Below, piece by piece: positions 1-8,484 of a stretch of DNA of 64,000 nucleotides (position 1 is its first letter; each line of letters begins with the position of its first letter). The notes below the pieces were generated by a model, which was not told where the DNA came from, searched no databases, and saw only the letters and a program-made list of their open reading frames with translations. The translations under genes were made by a program, and so were the position numbers. The stretch is from NCBI RefSeq assembly GCF_019510245.1, contig NZ_JAEKKT010000120.1, forward strand, positions 88,689-152,688, given 5' to 3'. This DNA comes from Streptomyces sp. Its GTDB lineage: Bacteria > Actinomycetota > Actinomycetes > Streptomycetales > Streptomycetaceae.

Positions 1-127
1 GGCACTGCTCGGCGATCTCGGTGGCCGCGACGCCGTGCGAGCGGAGCTGGGCCGTCGTCAGCACCCGGCGGTGGACGTCGGACAGGTGGCGCAGGGGGCG
101 GGGGGAGAGCGGGGTGTTGTGGGTCAT
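1..127 (-). CDS. N-terminal fragment of an AbiEi-like/helix-turn-helix protein
   Basis: This is a 5' fragment only: an ATG at 127 opens a reading frame that leaves the window at its left edge, giving 42 residues. The visible start (MTHNTPLSPRPLRHLSD, then HRRVLTTAQLRSHGVAATEI) resembles the N-terminal helix-turn-helix of type IV antitoxin AbiEi-like proteins, which typically have a phrase of the kind 'TTAQLRxxGVxxxxI'. The rest, including any catalytic or DNA-binding C-terminal domain, is outside the window. It lies on the same strand as pepN but downstream of pepN's terminator, so it probably has its own promoter in 128-240. The family call rests on a short segment and is an inference. Confidence 0.5.
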   Translation of the reverse strand, partial: MTHNTPLSPRPLRHLSDVHRRVLTTAQLRSHGVAATEIAEQC

Positions 128-241
128 GGCGTCGGGATTCCCGGGGCCGGCGGGGTCCTTAACCGGTGTTACGCGTTCGTCGAAAAATGCGGACAACACG
201 GTACTAAAGGACGGGTGTTCGGATGCCGAGTAGGGAGCCAA

Positions 242-275
242 AACCCCTGGTCCGGATGGGTGGGGACCAGGGGTT
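242..275 (-). terminator. Rho-independent terminator of pepN
   Basis: A perfect 12-bp inverted repeat (arms 242-253 and 264-275, 10-nt loop) is followed in the minus-strand direction by a run of T (TTTT). This is a typical intrinsic terminator, placed about 60 bp beyond the pepN stop codon. Confidence 0.75.
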
Positions 276-315
276 ACGGCCATGATGGAATGAATTGCGT
301 AACGGTCACCCGGAG

Positions 316-339
316 GCTGACCTTTGGCCAAAGGTCAGC
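316..339. repeat. Perfect 24-bp palindrome spanning the pepN stop codon
   Basis: Positions 316-339 read identically on both strands (half-site GCTGACCTTTGG). The pepN stop codon (335-337, minus strand) lies inside it. It could be a transcript 3'-end hairpin in tandem with the terminator at 242-275, or a protein-binding site. Confidence 0.7.
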
Positions 340-2920
340 TCGCGGCGGCCTCGTCGGCCAGCGCGTCGCACTCCTGTCCGCGCAACGTCCGTGCCAGGTC
401 GTCCCGGGCCTCCAGGACCAGCCGGCGCAGCGCCGGAGGCGCGTCGGCGTGCGCCGTCAGCCACGCGTCCGTCGCCTCCAGGGTCTGCGGACGGTCCTGG
501 AGGGACGGGTACAGCCCCCGGACCACGTCCATGCCGATCTGGATCGAGCGCTCCTCCCAGATCCCGGCGATGACCTGGAAGTACTTCTCGGCGTAGGGAG
601 CCAGCAGCTCCCGCTGCGAGGGCTGGGCGAAGCCCGCGATCGTCGCCTCCACCAGCGCGTTGGACAGCGCCTGCGACTCCACGACCTGCGCCCACGCCTG
701 CGCCTTCACCGCCGCCGACGGACGGGCGGCGAGGCAGCGCACCTGGTGGCGCCTGCCGGACGCCGTGTCGTCCCGGGCCAGTTCGGCCGCCAGGACCGAC
801 TCGTCGGCCAGCCCGTGCGCGGCGAGGGGTTCGAGGAACGCCCAGCGCAGCTCCTGGTCGACGTCCAGACCGTCGATCGCCACCGCCCCCGACAGGAGGT
901 CCTGGAGCAGCCGGAAGTCCGGATCGTCCGCCGCCGTCGAGGCGAAGAACCGCGCCCAGGCCAGCTGGTGCTCGCTGCCCGGCGCCGCCTGCCGCAGCTC
1001 CCGCAGGGCGCCCTCGGCGAGCAGCCGCCCGGCCGCCTCGCGCCCCTCGGGCGCCACGTAGTGCACCAGCGCCGACTCCGCCCACGCCTGGAGCATCTGC
1101 AGCACGCCGATGTCCGACTCGCGGCTCGCGAACCGCAGCACCAGGCCGACGAACTCCCGGGCGGGCAGCAGCGCGTCCCGGGTCAGGTTCCACAGCGCCG
1201 ACCAGCACAGCGCGCGGGCCAGCGGGTCGGTGAGCGCGCCGAGGTGGCCGCGCAGGGTCGTCAGCGAGGTCTCGTCGAAGCGGATCTTGCAGTAGGTGAG
1301 GTCGTCGTCGTTGACCAGGACCAGCTCCGGGGCCTCGGCACCGGCCAGCTCGGTGATCACCGTACGGGGGCCGTCGACGTCCGCCTCGGCACGCGCGTAC
1401 CGGACCAGTTCGCCGCCCTCCAGCCGGTACAGGCCGATCGCGACCCGGTGCGGCCGCAGCTCCGGGTGCGACTCGGCGGCCTCCTGCACCACGGCCAGCT
1501 CGTCGATCCGGCCGTCGGCGTCCAGCAGCACCTGCGGCGTCAGGGAGTTCACCCCCGCCGTCTGCAGCCACTTCCCGGCCCAGGCGCCCATGTCCCGGCC
1601 GCTGGTCTCCGCGAGGACCGACAGCAGGTCGCCGAGGCGCGTGTTGCCGTACGCGTTGCGCTTGAAGTAGCGGCGGGCGCCCTCCAGGAACGCGTCCTGG
1701 CCGACGTACGCCACCAGCTGCTTGAGGACGGAGGCGCCCTTGGCGTAGGTGATGCCGTCGAAGTTGAGCTTCGCGTCCTGGAGGTCTCGGATGTCGGCCG
1801 TGATCGGATGCGTGGACGGCAGCTGGTCGGCGCGGTACGCCCAGGCCTTGCGGCGGTTGGCGAAGGTGGTCCAGGCGTTCTGGAAACGGGTCGCGCCGAC
1901 GTTCGCGAAGGTGCCCATGAAGTCCGCGAAGGACTCCTTCAGCCACAGGTCGTCCCACCACACCATGGTGACCAGGTCGCCGAACCACATGTGCGCCATC
2001 TCGTGCAGGATCACGTTGGCGCGCGCCTCGTACGACGCCTGCGTCACCTTGCCGCGGAAGATGTACTCCTCCCGGAAGGTCACCAGCCCCGGGTTCTCCA
2101 TCGCGCCGAGGTTGTACTCGGGCACGAAGGCCTGGTCGTACTTCCCGAACGGGTACGGGTAGTCGAAGTGGTCGTGGAAGAAGTCCAGCCCCTGCTTGGT
2201 GACGAGGAAGACGTCGTCGGCGTCGAAGTAGGGGGCGAGGCCCTTGCGGCACATCGCGCCGAGGGGGATCTCCAGGGTCGAGCCGTCCGGCAGGGTGCGG
2301 GAGTACGAGTCCGTCACGTAGTGGTAGGGCCCGGCCACCACACACGTGATGTACGTCGAGATCGGCTTCGTCTCCGCGAACCGCCAGACGCCGTCGGCGA
2401 GTTCACCCGCCCCGTTGCTCCACACCGTCCACTCCTCGGGCGCCCGCACCTCGAAGCGGAACGGCGCCTTGAGGTCCGGCTGCTCGAAATTGGCGAAGAC
2501 CCGGCGGGAGTCGGCCGGCTCGTACTGCGTGTAGAGGTAGACCTCGCCGTCCTCGGGGTCGACGAAGCGGTGCAGGCCCTCGCCGGTGCGGGAGTAGGCG
2601 CACCGGGCGCCCACCACCAGCTCGTTCTCCGCGGCCAGGTCCTCCAGGGCGATCCGGGTGCCGTCGAAGACCTCCCCGGGGTCGAGGTCCTTGCCGTTGA
2701 GGGTCACGGCGGTCACGGCCGGCGCGATCAGGTCGGCGAAGCTCGACGCGCCGGGCTCGTTGCACCGGAAGCGGATCGTGGTCACCGAGCGGAAGGTGCG
2801 CGGCTCGTCCTGGCCCTCCCCGACGGCGGACCGTACGTCCAGCGACACGTCGTACCCGTCGACCGACAGCAGGGCGGCCCGCTCCCGGGCCTCGTCACGG
2901 GACAGATTCTCACCGGGCAC
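335..2920 (-). CDS. pepN: Aminopeptidase N (M1 family zinc metallopeptidase)
   Basis: Cytoplasmic zinc aminopeptidase that removes N-terminal residues from peptides. The product is 861 residues, close to other Streptomyces PepN proteins. The M1 hallmarks are intact: the exopeptidase motif GAMEN at residues 272-276, and the zinc site HEMAH (306-310) with the third ligand Glu329 in WLKESF. The C-terminal part is the usual helical ERAP1-like region. The GTG start at 2920 is chosen because AAGGAG lies 8 nt upstream; a longer in-frame opening exists but lacks a ribosome-binding site and reads into the divergent DsbA-family gene. Gene and family are secure; the physiological role is general peptide turnover. 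Confidence 0.95.
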   Translation of the reverse strand: MPGENLSRDEARERAALLSVDGYDVSLDVRSAVGEGQDEPRTFRSVTTIRFRCNEPGASSFADLIAPAVTAVTLNGKDLDPGEVFDGTRIALEDLAAENELVVGARCAYSRTGEGLHRFVDPEDGEVYLYTQYEPADSRRVFANFEQPDLKAPFRFEVRAPEEWTVWSNGAGELADGVWRFAETKPISTYITCVVAGPYHYVTDSYSRTLPDGSTLEIPLGAMCRKGLAPYFDADDVFLVTKQGLDFFHDHFDYPYPFGKYDQAFVPEYNLGAMENPGLVTFREEYIFRGKVTQASYEARANVILHEMAHMWFGDLVTMVWWDDLWLKESFADFMGTFANVGATRFQNAWTTFANRRKAWAYRADQLPSTHPITADIRDLQDAKLNFDGITYAKGASVLKQLVAYVGQDAFLEGARRYFKRNAYGNTRLGDLLSVLAETSGRDMGAWAGKWLQTAGVNSLTPQVLLDADGRIDELAVVQEAAESHPELRPHRVAIGLYRLEGGELVRYARAEADVDGPRTVITELAGAEAPELVLVNDDDLTYCKIRFDETSLTTLRGHLGALTDPLARALCWSALWNLTRDALLPAREFVGLVLRFASRESDIGVLQMLQAWAESALVHYVAPEGREAAGRLLAEGALRELRQAAPGSEHQLAWARFFASTAADDPDFRLLQDLLSGAVAIDGLDVDQELRWAFLEPLAAHGLADESVLAAELARDDTASGRRHQVRCLAARPSAAVKAQAWAQVVESQALSNALVEATIAGFAQPSQRELLAPYAEKYFQVIAGIWEERSIQIGMDVVRGLYPSLQDRPQTLEATDAWLTAHADAPPALRRLVLEARDDLARTLRGQECDALADEAAAS

Positions 2921-3068
2921 GGGCGGCACTCCTTCGTGTCGATACGCATCGTCGTCAGTGGTCGGGACGGCACCGATCCTCCCACGTGCGCCTGACGGCG
3001 GTCGCCCGGGAATGGGGTGGCCGGTGACGGTGTTGCCGCTGGAAAAGGCCCGTATTCCGAGGAGAACC

Positions 3069-3731
3069 ATGTCCGAGACCGCGACCAGCTCCGGCAAGAC
3101 CCCCGTCGACTTCTGGTTCGACCCGCTGTGCCCCTGGGCCTGGATGACCTCCCGGTGGGTCCTGGAGGTGGAGAAGGTGCGCGACATCGAGGTCCGCTGG
3201 CACATCATGAGCCTCGCGGTCCTCAACGAGCCCAAGCTCGACGAGCTGCCCGAGGAGTACCGCGAGCTGCTGGAGACCAAGGCCTGGAAGCCGATCCGCG
3301 TGGTCACCGCGGCCTGGCAGAAGCACGGCTCCGACATCCTCGGCCCGCTGTACACCGCGCTCGGCACCCGTATCCACAACAACGGCGAGGGCCCGACCGT
3401 GGAGGCCATCGCGGGCGCGCTGGCGGACGTCGGCCTGCCGGCCGACCTGATCGACTACGCCGACCAGGAGGACTTCGAGTTCGACGCCGAGCTGCGCGCC
3501 TCCCACAAGGAGGGCATCAACAAGGTCGGCCAGGACGTCGGCACCCCGGTCATCGCGGTCCCCGGCCCCGACGGCGAGCAGATCGCCTTCTTCGGCCCGG
3601 TCGTCACCCCCGCCCCCAAGGGCGAGGAGGCGGCCCGCCTGTGGGACGGCACCCTCGCGGTCGCCTCCGTCCCCGGCTTCTACGAGATCAAGCGGACCCG
3701 TACCAAGGGCCCCGACTTCAGCAACCTGTAA
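3069..3731 (+). CDS. DsbA-family thioredoxin-fold protein (mycothiol-dependent nitroreductase Rv2466c type)
   Basis: A 220-residue thioredoxin-fold protein with strong overall resemblance to the mycobacterial mycothiol-dependent reductase Rv2466c: FWFDPLCPW near the N-terminus, IHNNGEGP mid-protein, GTPVIAV (cis-Pro loop), and FFGPV near the end. The family's CPWC redox motif is CPWA here: Cys21 is kept and the resolving cysteine is Ala24. It may therefore act through a single thiol paired with mycothiol (inference). There is no signal peptide, so it is cytoplasmic. The ATG at 3069 is preceded by GGAG 5-6 nt upstream. It is divergent from pepN and convergent with sodF, sharing a strong terminator at 3752-3805. 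Confidence 0.85.
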   Translation: MSETATSSGKTPVDFWFDPLCPWAWMTSRWVLEVEKVRDIEVRWHIMSLAVLNEPKLDELPEEYRELLETKAWKPIRVVTAAWQKHGSDILGPLYTALGTRIHNNGEGPTVEAIAGALADVGLPADLIDYADQEDFEFDAELRASHKEGINKVGQDVGTPVIAVPGPDGEQIAFFGPVVTPAPKGEEAARLWDGTLAVASVPGFYEIKRTRTKGPDFSNL

Positions 3732-3751
3732 ACGGCACGACGGTCCCGCAC

Positions 3752-3805
3752 GGGCAGCCCCCGCGAGTCACCCCCCAGAGGGGGGACGGACCGCGGGGGC
3801 TGCCC
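3752..3805. terminator. Bidirectional terminator between the DsbA-family gene and sodF
   Basis: A perfect 14-bp GC stem (3752-3765 with 3792-3805) encloses a second small C6/G6 hairpin. It is followed by CTCTTT on the plus strand. It lies between two convergent genes. Confidence 0.75.
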
Positions 3806-3874
3806 TCTTTCCGCCTGCCCCGGTGAACGGTGAGAAGACGATCACGAGGCAGGACGTATCGACGGCTCAGCGCC

Positions 3875-4522
3875 TCAGGGAGCCGGCAGCAGCACGTCCG
3901 TCCGGGACCGCGCCGCCGCGTGGCGGCGCGCCACGTCCTGCCAGTCGACGACCGCCCACATGGCGTCGATGAAGTCGACCTTCTGGTTCCGGTACTGGAG
4001 GTAGAAGGCGTGCTCCCAGGCGTCGAAGACCAGGAGCGGGGTGGATCCCTGGCCGACGTTGCCCTGGTGGTCGTAGACCTGCTCCACGATCAGCCGCCCG
4101 CTGAGCGGCTCGTGGGCGAGGACGCCCCAGCCGGAGCCCTGGGTGGTGGCCGCCGCCTTGGTCAGCTGCGCCCTGAAGCCCGCGAACGAACCGAAGGACT
4201 CGGTGATCGCGTCCGCCAGCTCGCCCACCCCGTCCGCGGCGAGCGGCTCACCGCCGCCGTCCTTCGGGCCGGTCATGTTCTGCCAGTAGATGCTGTGCAG
4301 GATGTGGCCGGAGAGGTGGAAGGCCAGGTTCTTCTCCAGGCCGTTGACCGCCCCCCAGCTCTCCTTTTCGCGCGCCTCCGCCAGCTGCTCCAGGGCGTCG
4401 TTGGCGCCCTTCACGTACGCGGCGTGGTGCTTGTCGTGGTGCAGTTCGATGATCTCGGGGCTGATCACGGGCGCGAGCGCGGAGTAGTCGTAGGGCAGGT
4501 CAGGAAGCGTGTAGACGGGCAT
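3875..4522 (-). CDS. sodF: Iron superoxide dismutase
   Basis: Converts superoxide to oxygen and hydrogen peroxide in the cytoplasm. The product is 215 residues with the Fe/Mn-SOD fold. The metal ligands are visible: His28 in ELHHDKHH, the His in ILHSIYW, and Asp and His in [11 protein letters not shown] at 4522 has GGAGGGG about 10 nt upstream. The promoter region carries an exact match to the Streptomyces Nur box (4551-4566), so by analogy with S. coelicolor the gene should be repressed when nickel is abundant and nickel SOD (sodN) is in use. Identification as the iron-type SodF rather than a manganese enzyme rests on this context. Confidence 0.95.
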   Translation of the reverse strand: MPVYTLPDLPYDYSALAPVISPEIIELHHDKHHAAYVKGANDALEQLAEAREKESWGAVNGLEKNLAFHLSGHILHSIYWQNMTGPKDGGGEPLAADGVGELADAITESFGSFAGFRAQLTKAAATTQGSGWGVLAHEPLSGRLIVEQVYDHQGNVGQGSTPLLVFDAWEHAFYLQYRNQKVDFIDAMWAVVDWQDVARRHAAARSRTDVLLPAP

Positions 4523-4550
4523 GGGCGTGGATCCCCTCCGAACCTCTTAT

Positions 4551-4566
4551 TGCAAAGAGCTTGCAA
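4551..4566 (-). promoter_or_regulatory. Nur box upstream of sodF
   Basis: The sequence TGCAA-N5-TTGCAA starts 29 nt upstream of the sodF ATG. It matches the published Nur-binding motif (tgCaa-N5-ttGCaa) at all 11 conserved positions. Nur is the nickel-responsive Fur-family repressor that controls sodF and nickel uptake in Streptomyces. Confidence 0.85.
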
Positions 4567-4604
4567 CTACACGTTAGCAACAACAAGCCGGGAGGAGGCA
4601 AGAA

Positions 4605-4640
4605 GCGAGGCCCCCACGTGTCGTCACGTGAGGGCCTCGC
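4605..4640 (-). terminator. Terminator after the sulfonate/TauD operon
   Basis: A 9-bp stem (GCGAGGCCC with GGGCCTCGC) is continued by an inner 6-bp CACGTG stem and a TCGT tetraloop. It begins about 30 bp past the TauD-type stop codon and separates that operon from the sodF promoter. Confidence 0.7.
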
Positions 4641-4670
4641 GGAAGCGGTCGCGCCGTCAGGGCGCCGCGG

Positions 4671-5558
4671 TCACGCGACGGACGTGTAGTGCGAGGCGTC
4701 CCCCTCGATCGAGTAGCTCTCCTTGCCCTCGATGCCGGCCGGGACGTCGCCGGCGACGGTGACGCGGTTGAGGCGGCGCGGCCTGCCGTCGTAGTTGTCG
4801 ACGGCGTAGTGCTGGGTGATGCGGTTGTCGAACAGGACGAGCTGGTTCGGGGACCAGCGGTGGCGCAGGAGGTTCTCGGGGCGGGTGACGTACGCCTGGA
4901 GCAGGTCGAGGATCCGCCGGGACTCGTCCTTCGACAGGCCGACGATCCGCTGCGCGAACCCGCCGATGAACAGGCCGCGCTCACCGGTCAGCGGGTGCAC
5001 CCGGACCACCGGGTGGACCGTGCGGAACCTGATCGACGTGAACTGGGCGCGCTGGGCGGCCCTCTCGTCGTCGATCTCCTCGTCCGGAACGGCGTAGTCG
5101 TAGTCGTTGGTGTGCTCCGCCCACAGCGTGTCGGCCAGCGCCCGCAGCGGCTCGGGGAGCTGGCGGTAGGCGGCGGCCGAACTGGCGATCAGGGTCTCGC
5201 CGCCGTACGGCGGGACCGTGAGGGAACGCAGCGTGCTGGCCTGGGGCGGGTTCAGGACGAACGTCACGTCGGTGTGCCAGTGGTTGGCCCGGCCGCGCTC
5301 GCTGTCGACGGGCAGCACGTTCGGGGCGCCGTCGACGGCGGGCACCGTCGGGTGGGCGGTGGTGAGGTCGCCGAAGTGCCGGGCGAAGGCCTCCTGGCCC
5401 TCGTCGTCGAGGCGGACGTCGTCGAAGACCAGGGCCTTGTGGACGTTCAGGGCCTCGCGGACCGCGGCGACCTGCTCCTCGTCGAGCGGCTTGGCGATGT
5501 CCACGCCCAGGACCTGGGCGCCTATGTTCGCGGTGACCTTGCGGATCTCGATGGACAT
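4671..5558 (-). CDS. TauD/TfdA-family Fe(II)/2-oxoglutarate dioxygenase (sulfonate/taurine type)
   Basis: A 295-residue non-haem iron dioxygenase that probably releases sulfite from taurine or another alkylsulfonate by oxygenation with 2-oxoglutarate. The iron facial triad is visible: His95 and Asp97 in HWHTD, and His250 in NRITQH; the downstream arginines (PRRLNR, about 260-265) would hold 2-oxoglutarate. It is the last gene of a minus-strand run beginning with an ABC transporter, which supports a sulfur-scavenging role. It starts about 55 bp after the flavin monooxygenase gene, with GGACGCCCC upstream. The substrate cannot be fixed from sequence; alkyl sulfate ester is an alternative. Confidence 0.85.
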   Translation of the reverse strand: MSIEIRKVTANIGAQVLGVDIAKPLDEEQVAAVREALNVHKALVFDDVRLDDEGQEAFARHFGDLTTAHPTVPAVDGAPNVLPVDSERGRANHWHTDVTFVLNPPQASTLRSLTVPPYGGETLIASSAAAYRQLPEPLRALADTLWAEHTNDYDYAVPDEEIDDERAAQRAQFTSIRFRTVHPVVRVHPLTGERGLFIGGFAQRIVGLSKDESRRILDLLQAYVTRPENLLRHRWSPNQLVLFDNRITQHYAVDNYDGRPRRLNRVTVAGDVPAGIEGKESYSIEGDASHYTSVA

Positions 5559-5612
5559 GCGGGGGCGTCCTTTCGGAGTTCAGGGGTTTCGGAGTTACGG
5601 AGTTCCGGGCTT

Positions 5613-6953
5613 TCAGGCGGTGGCGAGTGCGCGGGTGACGTACTGGTTGGCGGGCCGGGGGAGGCCGTAGCGCTCCCGCAGGGTGCGGCGCGGGCCGTAC
5701 TCCGTGCGCAGCAGGCCGCGGGCGCGCAGGATCGGTACCACGTGGTCGACGAAGGTCTCCAGGCCGGAGGGCAGCACGGGCGGCATGATGTTGAAGCCGT
5801 CGGCGGCGCCCTGCGTGAACCAGGTCTCGATGGCGTCGGCGACCTGCTCCGGTGTCCCCGTGAAGGTCAGATGCCCGCGGCCGCCGCCGAGCCGGCCGAT
5901 CAGCTGCCGTACGGTGAGCCGCTCGCGGCGGGCGAGCCCGACGACCAGCGTGTAGCGGCTCTTGGCGCCCTCGATGGCGTCCTCGGGCGGCAGCCCGGCG
6001 GGGAGTTCCGCGTCCAGCTCCAGGGTGCCGGCGGGGAGATGGAGCAGCCGTTCCAGGTTGGCCACGCCGTGCCGGTGGACGATGTGGTCCTCCAGGAGCT
6101 GCTCGTGCGCCCGCGCCTCGGCCTCCGTCGAGCCGATGACGGGGACGATGCCGGGCAGCACCTTGATGTGGTCCGGATCGCGGCCCGCCGCGGCCGTACG
6201 TGCCTTGAGGTCGGTGTAGAACGCCCGCGCCTCCTCGACGGTCTGCTGCGCGGTGAACACGGCCTCGGCGTACCGGGCCGCGAACGTCTTGCCGTCCTCG
6301 CTGGAGCCCGCCTGCACGAGCAGCGGGTAACCCTGGGGGCTGCGGGGCACGTTGAGGGCGCCCTCGACACCGAAGTACGTGCCCCGGTGCCGGGGCGGGT
6401 GAATCTTCGCGTCGTCGCCCCAGACGCCGGCCGCCTTGTCGGCGACGATCGCGTCGTCCTCCCAGCTGTCCCAGAGCTTCAGCGCCACGTCGAGGAACTC
6501 GGCGGCCCGCGCGTACCGCTCGGCGTGCGCGGGCTCCTCGTCGATCCCGAAGTTGCGGGCCGCCTCCGCCCCCGCCGTGGTGACGATGTTCCAGCCCGCC
6601 CGGCCGCCGCTGACGATGTCCAGCGAGGCGAACCTGCGGGCCAGGTTGTAGGGGGAGTTGTAGGACGTGGAGGCGGTGGCGATCAGCCCGATGTGCTCGG
6701 TCGCCGTCGCCAGCGCGGTGAGCAGGGTGAGCGGTTCCAGGGCCCCGGCGGGCCGCTGCGCGACGCTGCCCCACAGGTGCGGCCCGTCGGCCAGGAAGAG
6801 CGAGTCGAAGGTGCCGCGTTCGGCGGTCCGGGCGAGCCCGACGTAGTGCCCGAGGTCGACGTGCGCGTAGGGGTCACTCTCCGGGAGGCGCCAGGAGGCC
6901 TCGTGGTGACCGGTGTTCATGAGGAAGGCGTTGAGGTGGAGCCGGCGGGTCAT
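5613..6953 (-). CDS. LLM-class flavin-dependent monooxygenase (NtaA/SnaA/DszA family)
   Basis: A 446-residue bacterial-luciferase-like monooxygenase that uses reduced FMN. The opening LHLNAFLMNTGHHEASWR, the FDSLFLAD strand, the GWNIVTT segment, and VQAGSS are characteristic of the NtaA/SnaA/DszA branch, whose members cleave sulfonates, sulfones or chelators. The start at 6953 overlaps the stop of the upstream ATPase gene (ATGA), so translation is probably coupled. With the TauD-type enzyme it forms the catabolic half of a sulfonate or organosulfur acquisition operon. The exact substrate is unknown, and no flavin reductase gene is visible nearby. Confidence 0.85.
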   Translation of the reverse strand: MTRRLHLNAFLMNTGHHEASWRLPESDPYAHVDLGHYVGLARTAERGTFDSLFLADGPHLWGSVAQRPAGALEPLTLLTALATATEHIGLIATASTSYNSPYNLARRFASLDIVSGGRAGWNIVTTAGAEAARNFGIDEEPAHAERYARAAEFLDVALKLWDSWEDDAIVADKAAGVWGDDAKIHPPRHRGTYFGVEGALNVPRSPQGYPLLVQAGSSEDGKTFAARYAEAVFTAQQTVEEARAFYTDLKARTAAAGRDPDHIKVLPGIVPVIGSTEAEARAHEQLLEDHIVHRHGVANLERLLHLPAGTLELDAELPAGLPPEDAIEGAKSRYTLVVGLARRERLTVRQLIGRLGGGRGHLTFTGTPEQVADAIETWFTQGAADGFNIMPPVLPSGLETFVDHVVPILRARGLLRTEYGPRRTLRERYGLPRPANQYVTRALATA

Positions 6954-7663
6954 ACGGGGTCCTCCGTGACACCGAGGGCAGCGAGCAGCCGGGTGCGGTA
7001 CTCGTCCCGTGGGCGGTTGTGATCGATGGTCAGGTCGACGCCGATCCGGCCCTTCTCCAGGACCAGGACCCGGTCGGCGAGGACGATCGCCTCGTCGACG
7101 TCGTGGGTGACGAGCAGCACGGACGGGCGGTGCCGTTTCCACAGCTCGCGCAGCAGGTGGTGCATCTTGATCCGGGTGAGCGCGTCCAGGGCGCCGAACG
7201 GCTCGTCGGCGAGGAGCAGTTCGGGTTCGCGGACCAGGGACCGGGCGAGCGCGGCCCGCTGTGCCTCGCCGCCGGACAGCTCGCCCGGCCAGGCCCGTTC
7301 GCGGCCCGCGAGCCCCACCTCGGCCAGCGCCGGCCGGCCCCTGTCCTGGGCGTCCCTGCCGTCCAGGCCCAGCACCACGTTGTCCAGCACCCGCCGCCAG
7401 GGCAGCAGCCGGGAGTCCTGGAAGACCACCGACACCCTTTCCGGGGCGCTGAGTTCACCGGTGCCGCGCACCCCGTGGTCGAGTCCGGCGACCGCCCGCA
7501 GCAGGGTGGACTTGCCGGAGCCGCTGTGCCCGAGCAGCGCGGTGAACTGCCCGGCCGGCAGGTCGAGATCGATGGAGTCGAGGACCGTGCGGTCCCCGAA
7601 CGACCTGGTCAGGCCCCGGATCCGGACGGCGGGGCGGGTCAGCTGCTCAGTGTGCGGCGCCAC
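6950..7663 (-). CDS. ABC transporter ATPase, sulfonate/nitrate/taurine type (SsuB/TauB)
   Basis: A 237-residue cytoplasmic ATPase that energises organosulfur import. It has a complete nucleotide-binding set: Walker A GHSGSGKST, signature LSGGEAQR, Walker B LLLADEPFGALD and the H-loop LLVTHDVDEA. The GTG start at 7663 lies inside the 3' end of the permease gene (25-bp overlap), and its stop overlaps the next start as ATGA. The tight packing marks one transcript. Length and motifs are typical of SsuB/TauB. Confidence 0.9.
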   Translation of the reverse strand: MAPHTEQLTRPAVRIRGLTRSFGDRTVLDSIDLDLPAGQFTALLGHSGSGKSTLLRAVAGLDHGVRGTGELSAPERVSVVFQDSRLLPWRRVLDNVVLGLDGRDAQDRGRPALAEVGLAGRERAWPGELSGGEAQRAALARSLVREPELLLADEPFGALDALTRIKMHHLLRELWKRHRPSVLLVTHDVDEAIVLADRVLVLEKGRIGVDLTIDHNRPRDEYRTRLLAALGVTEDPV

Positions 7664-8484
7664 GACAGCACCCTCCGTTCGACGAGACGGACCACGGTGT
7701 CGGAGACCAGGCCGAAGACGCCGTAGATCAGCAGACCGACGAGGATGATGTCGCTGCGCCCGTAGTTCTGGGCCTGGAACATCATGTAGCCGAGGCCGCT
7801 GGTGGCGTTGATCTGCTCCAGGACCACCAGGCCGAGCCAGGAGCCGGTGACGCCGAGCCGGAGCCCCACGAAGAATCCGGGCAGCGCGCCGGGGATCACG
7901 ATCTCCCGGATGAACCGGAGCCTGGAGAGGTCGAGCACCTCGGCGAGTTCCACGTACCGGCTGTCGATGGCGGACAGCGCGGCGTGCGTGTTCAGGTAGA
8001 CCGGGATGTAGACGACGATCGCGATGATGGCGATCTTGAAGGTCTCGCCGATGCCCAGCCAGAGGATGAACAGCGGGATCAGGCCGAGGGTGGGGATCGC
8101 CCGGTTGATCTGCACGGTCCCGTCGATCAGCGCCTCACCGGTGCGGGTGAGCCCGGAGGCCAGGGCCAGCAGCACCCCGGCGGTCAGGCCGATCGCGAAG
8201 CCGTACCCGGCCCGCTCCACGGAGGTCAGGATGTCGGTGCGCAGCGTCCCGGCCGTCCACAGGTGGACGGCGGTGTCCAGGACGGTCCAGGGCGCCGGGA
8301 TCGCGCCGGGGTCGAGCCGCCCGGCGGCGGAGGCGATCGCCCAGGCGGCGAGGACGACGAGCGGACCGGCGAGCCGGGCGGCGGGCAGCCGGCGGCCGGG
8401 GGAGAGCCGGCGGCGCGGCCGGACCCGGTGCGCCTCGTCCTCCGCGACGGGAACCGGCACGGTGCCGGTGGTCACGGCGGTCAT
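7639..8484 (-). CDS. ABC transporter permease, sulfonate/nitrate/taurine type (SsuC/TauC)
   Basis: A 281-residue integral membrane permease with about six hydrophobic segments and the conserved cytoplasmic EAA-type loop (around AEVLDLSRLRFIREIVIPGA) that contacts the ATPase. The proline- and arginine-rich N-terminus is cytoplasmic. The start at 8484 overlaps the stop of the binding-protein gene as ATGA, which argues for translational coupling. It forms the channel of the importer with the flanking ATPase and lipoprotein. Confidence 0.9.
   Translation of the reverse strand: MTAVTTGTVPVPVAEDEAHRVRPRRRLSPGRRLPAARLAGPLVVLAAWAIASAAGRLDPGAIPAPWTVLDTAVHLWTAGTLRTDILTSVERAGYGFAIGLTAGVLLALASGLTRTGEALIDGTVQINRAIPTLGLIPLFILWLGIGETFKIAIIAIVVYIPVYLNTHAALSAIDSRYVELAEVLDLSRLRFIREIVIPGALPGFFVGLRLGVTGSWLGLVVLEQINATSGLGYMMFQAQNYGRSDIILVGLLIYGVFGLVSDTVVRLVERRVLSWRRTLSS

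Noticed and set aside
35..2995. Very long open frame on the plus strand opposite pepN
   Set aside because: It is composed of Arg/Gly/Val-rich nonsense typical of the antisense frame of a high-GC gene. The minus strand encodes a complete M1 aminopeptidase.
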